NCBI GenBank assembly: GCA_013372875.1
Contig: JABXIW010000452.1
Coordinates: 1-22,071 of the forward strand
DNA length: 22,071 nucleotides
DNA from: Gammaproteobacteria bacterium
Lineage (GTDB): Bacteria > Pseudomonadota > Gammaproteobacteria > Enterobacterales > Kangiellaceae
Reading direction: 5' to 3'
The notes under the pieces were generated by a model that saw only the letters and a list, made by a program, of their open reading frames with translations, made no database searches and was not told the origin of the DNA. Shown here one piece after another: positions 15,793 through 22,071 of the stretch. Both the position numbers and the translations under genes were made by a program. The first letter of the stretch is position 1, and the number at the start of each line of letters is the position of its first letter.

Positions 15793-17349
15793 CTAACCAG
15801 CTGGATAAACGTAGCTTGATTGAATACCAAGTGGTAATCCCCAGCCTAGTTCTGCTAAGCCCCAATAACCCAATAAGAACAGAGTCCAACCGATTAAGAA
15901 GGCAATTGAGAATGGCAACATCATGGCAACCAAGGTGCCGATACCAGTGTCCTTAACGTACTTTTGGCAATACACTACTACCAATGGGAAGTATGGCATT
16001 AGCGGCGTGATAATATTTGAGCTTGAATCACCAACACGATAAGCCGCTTGAGTTAAGTCAGGTGAAATACCTAATTGCATTAACATAGGCACAAAAATTG
16101 GCGCTAACAATGCCCACTTGCCTGAAGCAGAGCCAACGAATAAATTTACGAAGGCAGTTAATAAAATAATACCAACAATCGTTACTGCGCTTGGTAAGGC
16201 CATAGCTTTCAGCGCCTGAGCACCTTCAATCGCTAATAAAGCACCTAAGTTTGAGTTAGCAAAGGCTGCCACAAACAAAGCACAGAAAAACGCCATAACG
16301 ATGTAGTAAGCCATGCCACCCATTGCTTTACTCATAGCATCAATCATATCTTTAGTTTTCTTAAAAGTGCCCACCGTGAAGCCATAAATAGCACCTGGGA
16401 TCCAGAATAATAAGAAAATTAATGGCACGATAGACTGCATGATTGGCGCTTTAAAGTTGGTTAATTCACCGTTATAGCGCATTGCCGAATCAGCTGGGTA
16501 AGAGACATAAGCCAGTAAAGCTAAACCTGCAAGCATCACTGCGGTAGCAATATAAAAACCTTTCTTTTCTTTGGCAGAAATTTCATCGAACTTTGGTAAA
16601 TCATCCGTATCACCATCAATCGCTGTTTTTTGCAGGCGCGGTTCAATGATTTTATCGGTGATATACCAGCCTACTAAAATGATGAAAATGCTCGAAATCG
16701 AAGTGAAGTAATAGTTATTTAAAGGGTTTACTTCCATACCAGAATTAACTAGCTGAGCACCTACTTGAGTGAAACTCTGCAGCAAAGGATCAATACCAGA
16801 CGGTACAAAGTTAGCACTAAAGCCACCACTAACACCGGCAAAAGCCGCCGCAATACCCGCTAAAGGATGACGCCCCATTGAGTAGTAGATAACACCCGCT
16901 AACGGAATAACTAATACATAACCCGCATCGGTCGCCGTGTGACTGACAATACCTACCAAAATTACCACTGGCGTTAATAAGAACTTAGGCGTTCTTTTTA
17001 ACATCAATTTAATGCCAGTATTAATATAGCCAGAGTGCTCAGCTACCCCAACACCTAACATGGCAACTAATACCACCCCTAATGGCGCAAACCCAGTAAA
17101 GGTCTTAACCATTGATGAGAGGAAATTCGCCAGTGAATCGCCCGAGAGCATGTTTTTAATCTGAATGGCTTCGCCAGTTCTTGGGTCAATCGCATCAAAG
17201 CTAGTGCCTGATAACATCCAAGATAAAACCCAAACTACTAATAAGGCAAATAAGAAAATAATCGCTGGATCGGGTAATTTATTCCCCACCCTTTCGATCA
17301 TGTTTAAAAATCGGGCGATTGCGCCCTGCTTTTCGGTTGTCGTTGTCAT
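15793..17349 (-). CDS. AbgT-family transporter
   Basis: A 518-residue polytopic inner-membrane protein of the AbgT family. E. coli AbgT takes up p-aminobenzoyl-glutamate, while relatives MtrF and YdaH have been shown to export sulphonamides and folate breakdown products. The N-terminus RFLNMIERVGNKLPDPAIIF (14-33) is a family signature. So are GYVLVIPLAGVIYYSMGRHP (about 143-162) and the two re-entrant loop regions, VGSASGKWALLAPIFVPM and AYRVGDSSSNIITPLMPYFP, the latter pair holding residues that line the substrate path. Length matches the family (about 510 aa). Strong GGGGA is 6 nt before the ATG. Direction of transport cannot be read from sequence. It is a single-gene unit with its own promoter. 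Confidence 0.92.
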   Translation of the reverse strand: MTTTTEKQGAIARFLNMIERVGNKLPDPAIIFLFALLVVWVLSWMLSGTSFDAIDPRTGEAIQIKNMLSGDSLANFLSSMVKTFTGFAPLGVVLVAMLGVGVAEHSGYINTGIKLMLKRTPKFLLTPVVILVGIVSHTATDAGYVLVIPLAGVIYYSMGRHPLAGIAAAFAGVSGGFSANFVPSGIDPLLQSFTQVGAQLVNSGMEVNPLNNYYFTSISSIFIILVGWYITDKIIEPRLQKTAIDGDTDDLPKFDEISAKEKKGFYIATAVMLAGLALLAYVSYPADSAMRYNGELTNFKAPIMQSIVPLIFLLFWIPGAIYGFTVGTFKKTKDMIDAMSKAMGGMAYYIVMAFFCALFVAAFANSNLGALLAIEGAQALKAMALPSAVTIVGIILLTAFVNLFVGSASGKWALLAPIFVPMLMQLGISPDLTQAAYRVGDSSSNIITPLMPYFPLVVVYCQKYVKDTGIGTLVAMMLPFSIAFLIGWTLFLLGYWGLAELGWGLPLGIQSSYVYPAG

Positions 17350-17387
17350 TTATATCCCCAATAAGAGTCTGCAAAAAAGCTAAATTG

Positions 17388-17416
17388 TTTATACTCAATA
17401 AACTGCTAGGATTCAA
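17388..17416 (-). promoter_or_regulatory. Promoter of the AbgT-family gene
   Basis: Minus-strand TTGAAT (17416-17411) and TATAAA (17393-17388) with ideal 17-bp spacing, 39 bp before the start codon at 17349. Confidence 0.6.
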
Positions 17417-17458
17417 GGCATCAAGCGCTAAGCCATTGAAATAAAACTTTTTATTTTA

Positions 17459-18118
17459 TTATTGGCTACTTTCCGCCTGCTTTTTCAACAGATCGTGGTA
17501 ATTGATAAAGGTTTTCACCAGAACCAATAAAATGACAATCGCTAACTCAAAACCAAATTTCATTACCACAAAAGCACCGAACAAGAGTACCAAATGGGCT
17601 ATCACAATTCTGGAATAAGGCTCCATCATTTGCTTGTTGGCGGGTTGGGTTTGTCTTTCGTGCAGCCAGAACTGGATAAAATCAAATAACCAATAGGCAA
17701 TCATTGCAAGAATCGCAAGCCATAAAGTCCCATCAATTGTATCAAGCCACTGTTTTAACCAAAGCCATACTTCCCAAGGAGCGCCAGCGAAATCTTTATT
17801 AAAAATATCCAGCAGCACCATGCCGTGACCGCTAGTAAAGAAGCCGTAATGCACTAAAAAGAACATCGCTAAGCCAAGATTGGCGTACCATTTGATAGTT
17901 TGCGGTTGCTTATTTTTACTACCGCGGCAACCAAGTATTTTGAACCAATTAAAAACACCTATCACCGCGTTTTCTAACCAAAACAACAGAATTACCGTAA
18001 AGATATCCCATTGCCATAAAATCACCCCAAGCAATGGGATCAAGTTTAAAGCGAGTAATAGCAGCAATCGCTGGTAACCAACTGACTGGATATTTTCGCC
18101 CGACATAAGATTCAGCAA
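17459..18118 (-). CDS. DUF6498-type membrane protein
   Basis: A 219-residue membrane protein with about five to six hydrophobic helices. WLENAVIGVFNWFKI (about 46-60) and MFFLVHYGFFTSGHGM (about 85-100), with their paired His residues and Glu-Asn, fit DUF6498, a family of unknown function. The chosen start is a TTG at 18118, because GGGGG lies exactly 7 nt upstream; the ATG at 18106 is 19 nt from that site. The C-terminus (KKQAESSQ) is charged. It is a single gene, divergent from the MtfA-like peptidase. Confidence 0.78.
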   Translation of the reverse strand: MLNLMSGENIQSVGYQRLLLLLALNLIPLLGVILWQWDIFTVILLFWLENAVIGVFNWFKILGCRGSKNKQPQTIKWYANLGLAMFFLVHYGFFTSGHGMVLLDIFNKDFAGAPWEVWLWLKQWLDTIDGTLWLAILAMIAYWLFDFIQFWLHERQTQPANKQMMEPYSRIVIAHLVLLFGAFVVMKFGFELAIVILLVLVKTFINYHDLLKKQAESSQ

Positions 18119-18148
18119 TTGTTTACCCCCTATGCGCTATTCTTGAAA

Positions 18149-18177
18149 TTGGTATTCGCGTCCCAATGATGTATTTA
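18149..18177 (+). promoter_or_regulatory. Candidate promoter of the MtfA-like gene
   Basis: TTGGTA (18149-18154) and TATTTA (18172-18177), spacing 17 bp, shortly before the ATG at 18200. The implied leader is short. Confidence 0.3.
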
Positions 18178-18199
18178 ATGCCAATTACTATAACACTTT

Positions 18200-19027
18200 A
18201 TGGACTATCTGATTTTCCTGATTATTCTGGCCGCTAGTGGAGTTGCCATCTATTGGATTGCCACCAGCAATAAGCGAAAAGCCCAAAAACGCCAATCCAT
18301 TGCCAGCATCCCCTTTCCAGTCGAATGGCGCAAGATTTTACGTAAAAATTTACCCTTCTTTTATAAAATGCCGGCGGATTTGCAACTGCAACTCAAAGAT
18401 AAGATGCAGATTTTCTTAGCAGAAAAAGCCTTTGTTGGGCGTCAAGGCCAAGCCATTAATGATGAAGTCCGTGTCACCATAGCAGCCCAAGCCTGCTTGC
18501 TGCTGCTCAACCGTAATACCGACTTTTACCCTTTTCTAAAAACCATAGTGGTTTATCCCGCAGCCTTTATTACCCAACACGAGCAATATGATTCCAGCGG
18601 TATCAAAACTAAAGATGCACGCGTGTTATTAGGCGAGTCCTGGACTCGTGGCCAAGTGATCTTATCCTGGCGTGATTCGGCATCGGGTGGCGCAGACTTT
18701 GAAGATGGTCATAATCTCGTGATCCACGAATTTGCCCATCAATTGGATGGCGAATCAGGCGTCACCAATGGCGCACCACCACTTAATAAAGATCAAAGCT
18801 ATCAAGAATGGTCAAAGGTGCTATCTCAAGAATTCCAAAAGCTACAAAACCAGGCTAGGACTGGCCAAGACAGCTTTTTGGATAAATACGGAGCCACCAA
18901 TCCCGCAGAATTTTTCGCCGTTACCAGCGAAGTTTTTTTTGAAAAGCCAAAAGAATTAAAAGAACTACACCCGGCTCTATTTAGTCAGCTTGAACAGTAC
19001 TATCAAATTGACCCAACCCAATGGTAA
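18200..19027 (+). CDS. MtfA-type zinc peptidase (M90)
   Basis: A 275-residue zinc peptidase related to E. coli MtfA (265 aa), which binds the repressor Mlc and so affects glucose phosphotransferase expression. Unlike E. coli MtfA it starts with a membrane helix (DYLIFLIILAASGVAIYWI, 2-20), so it is probably membrane tethered with the catalytic part in the cytoplasm (basic NKRKAQKRQ follows). Zinc motif HEFAH (176-180) with catalytic Glu177; the third ligand lies in NPAEFFAVTSEVFFE, most likely Glu237. Other family motifs: VYPAAF (118-123), LGESWTRGQVILSW (144-157), and HNLVIHEFAHQLDGESG. No Mlc or ptsG homologue is visible in the window, so its target here is unknown. Confidence 0.9.
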   Translation: MDYLIFLIILAASGVAIYWIATSNKRKAQKRQSIASIPFPVEWRKILRKNLPFFYKMPADLQLQLKDKMQIFLAEKAFVGRQGQAINDEVRVTIAAQACLLLLNRNTDFYPFLKTIVVYPAAFITQHEQYDSSGIKTKDARVLLGESWTRGQVILSWRDSASGGADFEDGHNLVIHEFAHQLDGESGVTNGAPPLNKDQSYQEWSKVLSQEFQKLQNQARTGQDSFLDKYGATNPAEFFAVTSEVFFEKPKELKELHPALFSQLEQYYQIDPTQW

Positions 19028-19058
19028 AAAATTATAAATGAAACCTCATTTTGAAATA

Positions 19059-19088
19059 TTTACACACACTTTTCTAAGAAAGATTAAT
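19059..19088 (+). promoter_or_regulatory. Candidate promoter of the insulinase-family gene
   Basis: TTTACA (19059-19064) followed after 17-18 bp by GATTAAT (19082-19088). The leader to the ATG at 19159 would be about 65 nt. Confidence 0.3.
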
Positions 19089-19158
19089 AACGATCGACTA
19101 AATGCGGGGCTATGATTAGCTTCGCACTTTAGCAAACTATAAAAAATAGGGAAAACTT

Positions 19159-22035
19159 ATGAAACTTAGAACCACCGTATTAGCCGTAATGTTGGCAACA
19201 TCGTCAAGCGTGATGCTTAATGGCTGTAAAACAACTAGCGTAGCACCTCAGGCCGCGCCTGAATCTATCACCATTAACAAAAGTGAAATTGATAAGCGTA
19301 GCTATGCTTATAAACTTCTAGATAACGGCCTCAAAGTAATGGTCATTTCCGATCCTGATGCCGATAAAGCAGCGGCAGCACTTGATGTGCACATAGGTCA
19401 TTTAGCCGATCCGAAAGATCGTGAGGGTCTAACTCATTATCTTGAGCATATGCTGTTTTTAGGTTCAGAAAAGTATCCTAAAGTGGGCGAATATGGTGAA
19501 TTCATCAAAAAGCACGGTGGCTTTAACAATGCTGGCACAGGCCAAGAGCATACCAACTACTTCTTCCAAATTGATAATGATTATTTAGAACCAGCCTTAG
19601 ATCGTTTCTCACGCTTCTTTATTGACCCACTGTTTGATCCAGAATTTGTGCAAAAAGAGCGTAATGCTGTTCACTCTGAATATAAGTTAAAAGTTAAAGA
19701 TAAATGGCGCCGTTATAATGAAGCGGTTAAGCAAACAGCAAACCAAGAGCACCCCTTTACTCAATTTTCGGTTGGTAATTTAGATACTTTAAGTGATTCT
19801 GAAAGCTCAACCATTCTTGCAACAGTAAAAGAACATTACAAAAAGCACTATTCGGCAGGCATTATGTCGTTAGTAGTCGTCGGTAACTACCCAACGGAAC
19901 AACTAATGCAGTGGGCTGAGACTAAATTTAGTCCGGTTCCAAACAACGGTTATCAAGTCGATACTAAACGTCCCACTCCATTCTTAGAAAATCAGCAAGG
20001 CGTAAAAATTGAAATTAAAACGCTAGAAGATAGTCGCCAACTGGCTCTGCAGTTTGCCGCACCGTCGCAAAAACAATATTACCAGCAAAAGCCTCTGGCT
20101 TATCTTGGCCATTTAGTTGGTTATGAAGGCGAAGGTTCATTGGTTCAACTGCTAAAGCAAAAAGGCTATATCAAGAGTTTAGGCATGGGTAACTATGGCC
20201 CAGACGACTTTACGCCAATGACGGTATATATCGAGTTGACACCTAAAGGCTATAAAAACATCGATGAAATCGTATCGAACTTCTATTCTTACATTGATTT
20301 GATTAAAACTGAAGGCATTAAAAAATCAACTTTTGATGAGTTGGCCAAAATCAGAAAAACTGCCTTTAAATTCCAAGAAAAGTTTGATGTTGCTTATTTA
20401 GCATCTTTTGCTGCTGGCAATATGCAATATTACCCACCGCAAAATGCTTTAGACGTGGGCAGCGTTTACAAGAAGTTCGATAAAGAGTTGATCAAGCGTT
20501 ATCTCGAACAGGTCACTCCTGAAAAAATGCGCATGATCGTGACCGCGCCTGATATTGAATCGGATACTAAAGAAGTACGTTACGATGTTCCTTATTCAAT
20601 GAAACCATTAAGCGAAGTAAATGTTAAGAGCTGGAGCAATGCGCCTAAGTTAGAAGCGTTAGCGTTACCATCTGCTAACCCTTACATTGCTTCAAACTTG
20701 AGCTTGGAGTCTGATAAGTCAGTAACCACGCCAATAAAAGCCTTTTCAGAACCAGGTTTTAACGTTTGGTTTGAAAATGAAAACGAGTTTGGTTTGCCAA
20801 AATCATCATTAAACTTACGTTTATACAGCAATAAAATTGGTAGTAATCCACAATATCGAGCGGCAGTAACTTTGCACGATAAAATTATTGATGACTTGTT
20901 AAGTGCCGAATCTTATCCAGCACAAGTCGCGGGTTTGTACTACTCGGTATCTGGCTTTAGCCGTGGTTATGACATCAATGTTCAAGGTTACAGTGAAAAA
21001 TCGAATCAGTTATTGTCTAAAGTAGTATCTACTTTAAATCCGGATTTGATCACTCAAGATACCTTTGATCGTATTAAGCTCAATTTAATCCAAGAGTACA
21101 AAAACAAGAAGTTTGCTTGGCCAATCCAGCAAATGTATGGCGCCTTGTATGAAGAGGTTTATGAAACCACTTTATCGGATGAGGTTTATATCAGCGAGCT
21201 TGAAAAGCTGGACTTAGCGACGCTTAAAACTATCGTTAAAGACGTTTTATCTGAAACTCAAGCTGAATCTTTATATATCGGCAACATCGATAAAGATGAT
21301 GTTAAAAGCATGGTTAAAACGGTCAAAAGTAGCTTAAACAGCAAATTTAAAGATGGCTTAAAGCCCGAGGTTAAAGCGATTAAGTTGGCAGAAAACGACC
21401 AAAAAGTACGCGATGTAGTCGTTGATCATAACGACTCTACTATTGGCTACGTAATCCAAGCGGATAATGATTCTGTTGAACAAAAAGCCAAATACCGCAT
21501 GATTGCGCAAATGCTTGGCCAGCGATTCTATGACTCGTTGCGTACTAAACAGCAATATGGTTATATCGTTAGCATGCGCCCATTTGGTTTTGATGAGACT
21601 CCTGGCGTTGCCTTTGGTATTCAATCGCCAAAAGCACACCCTTCGGTTCTTAAAGCTAAAATTGATGAGTTCATGGAGCAGCAGAAAGATTATGTTAATA
21701 ATATTTCTGCCGAAGAGTTTGAAGAGCATCGCAAAGGCTTGTTATCTAACTTAGAGAAGAAGCTGCAAAACTCTTATGAGAAGCTTGCAGAGCTTAAATC
21801 TGATTTAGTCGAAGACAACTATCAGTTTAATTCTAAGCAAGAACTAATCGCAGCGGTTAAGGCTTTAACTGCAGAAGAAATGGCAAAGTTCTACGATAGC
21901 GAAATTGCTTCGAAGAACAAGCGTTCAATGGTGGTTTGGAATATTGGTAAAGCTCACGCCAAAGAAGCGTCTTACAAAGCCAGTGCTTATAACCTTTGTA
22001 GTGAAAGCAAGTGCGTTATTAATACTTCTATTTAA
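19159..22035 (+). CDS. Insulinase-family (M16) peptidase, lipoprotein
   Basis: A 958-residue pitrilysin-like zinc peptidase, the size of E. coli Ptr (962 aa), with the usual four-domain clam-shell arrangement expected. The inverted zinc motif HYLEH gives ligands His93 and His97 and catalytic Glu96; the third ligand is Glu174 in NAVHSEYKLK. The C-terminal half carries SLRTKQQYGYIVSMRP (about 794-809), the R/Y segment that completes the active site. It has a type II signal peptide with lipobox MLNGC (Cys23) followed by Lys, so it should be an outer-membrane lipoprotein rather than a soluble periplasmic enzyme like Ptr. AGGGA is 7 nt before the ATG. A terminator follows. Likely job: digestion of oligopeptides in the periplasm. 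Confidence 0.93.
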   Translation: MKLRTTVLAVMLATSSSVMLNGCKTTSVAPQAAPESITINKSEIDKRSYAYKLLDNGLKVMVISDPDADKAAAALDVHIGHLADPKDREGLTHYLEHMLFLGSEKYPKVGEYGEFIKKHGGFNNAGTGQEHTNYFFQIDNDYLEPALDRFSRFFIDPLFDPEFVQKERNAVHSEYKLKVKDKWRRYNEAVKQTANQEHPFTQFSVGNLDTLSDSESSTILATVKEHYKKHYSAGIMSLVVVGNYPTEQLMQWAETKFSPVPNNGYQVDTKRPTPFLENQQGVKIEIKTLEDSRQLALQFAAPSQKQYYQQKPLAYLGHLVGYEGEGSLVQLLKQKGYIKSLGMGNYGPDDFTPMTVYIELTPKGYKNIDEIVSNFYSYIDLIKTEGIKKSTFDELAKIRKTAFKFQEKFDVAYLASFAAGNMQYYPPQNALDVGSVYKKFDKELIKRYLEQVTPEKMRMIVTAPDIESDTKEVRYDVPYSMKPLSEVNVKSWSNAPKLEALALPSANPYIASNLSLESDKSVTTPIKAFSEPGFNVWFENENEFGLPKSSLNLRLYSNKIGSNPQYRAAVTLHDKIIDDLLSAESYPAQVAGLYYSVSGFSRGYDINVQGYSEKSNQLLSKVVSTLNPDLITQDTFDRIKLNLIQEYKNKKFAWPIQQMYGALYEEVYETTLSDEVYISELEKLDLATLKTIVKDVLSETQAESLYIGNIDKDDVKSMVKTVKSSLNSKFKDGLKPEVKAIKLAENDQKVRDVVVDHNDSTIGYVIQADNDSVEQKAKYRMIAQMLGQRFYDSLRTKQQYGYIVSMRPFGFDETPGVAFGIQSPKAHPSVLKAKIDEFMEQQKDYVNNISAEEFEEHRKGLLSNLEKKLQNSYEKLAELKSDLVEDNYQFNSKQELIAAVKALTAEEMAKFYDSEIASKNKRSMVVWNIGKAHAKEASYKASAYNLCSESKCVINTSI

Positions 22036-22050
22036 TAATGACCTTCCAAC

Positions 22051-22071
22051 AAAAAAGGAGCCGAATGGCTC
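22051..22071 (+). terminator. Terminator hairpin cut by the window end
   Basis: An A-run (22051-22056) and stem GAGCC (22058-22062), loop GAAT, GGCTC (22067-22071). The T-run expected next lies outside the window. Confidence 0.6.

Noticed and set aside
19034..19050. AAATGA/TCATTT hairpin after the MtfA-like gene as a terminator
   Set aside because: Short, AT-rich stem and only four T after it; too weak to call.
21358..21729. 123-codon minus-strand ORF inside the insulinase-family gene
   Set aside because: Antisense shadow of a strongly conserved M16 coding region.

Overview
The window looks like chromosomal core DNA of a moderately AT-rich gammaproteobacterium. The supporting features are a class Ia NrdB tail ending in a GGALSWD-type C-terminus, an Fe-type SodB, the glutathione-dependent formaldehyde pair, an MtfA-type peptidase, an AbgT-family transporter, an outer-membrane M16 lipoprotein and a fused E1 alpha/beta 2-oxoacid dehydrogenase. 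Kangiella and relatives are one plausible source. That placement rests on general family knowledge and was not tested.

Layout. 1-231: 3' end of nrdB, then a bidirectional terminator. 304-2300 (-): frmA-fghA formaldehyde detoxification operon. 2365-4396 (-): a DUF2157 / GDYXXLXY membrane-protein pair with overlapping ends. 4484-5356: a small K+-channel-like protein (+) convergent with an unrecognised acidic protein (-). 5357-6046: the only long stretch without a confident gene; it holds a weak small ORF, a cluster of ATCG...TTTTTG repeats with a 16-bp palindrome, and a probable minus-strand small RNA. 6047-6628 (-): sodB. 6827-8236 (+): membrane protein plus M48 peptidase. 8237-8746 (-): lipoprotein. 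8835-10347 (+): a two-gene version of the membrane-linked spermidine-synthase-like protein. 10384-11445 (-): CNNM/CorC-like protein. 11515-12035: a frameshifted, foreign-looking lipoprotein gene followed by a branched imperfect palindrome. 12060-13310 (-): a CBS/cysteine-synthase-like PLP enzyme and a small membrane protein. 13505-15721 (+): fused E1. 15793-17349 (-): AbgT. 17459-18118 (-): DUF6498 protein. 18200-19027 (+): MtfA-like peptidase. 19159-22035 (+): insulinase-family lipoprotein. The window ends inside a terminator hairpin.

Most genes are independent housekeeping units. Only frmA-fghA, the PLP enzyme with its small partner, DUF2157-GDYXXLXY, membrane protein-M48, and the two spermidine-synthase-like halves look like operons. 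No phage, IS, CRISPR, tRNA or rRNA was seen.

No complete new system can be claimed. The least ordinary items are (1) a spermidine-synthase-like Rossmann protein that carries an export signal and exactly two cysteines, encoded in an 8-nt overlap with a 6-TM partner; (2) the broken gene at 11515-11920, with skewed codon use, next to a branched palindromic element; and (3) the small-RNA-like structure downstream of sodB.
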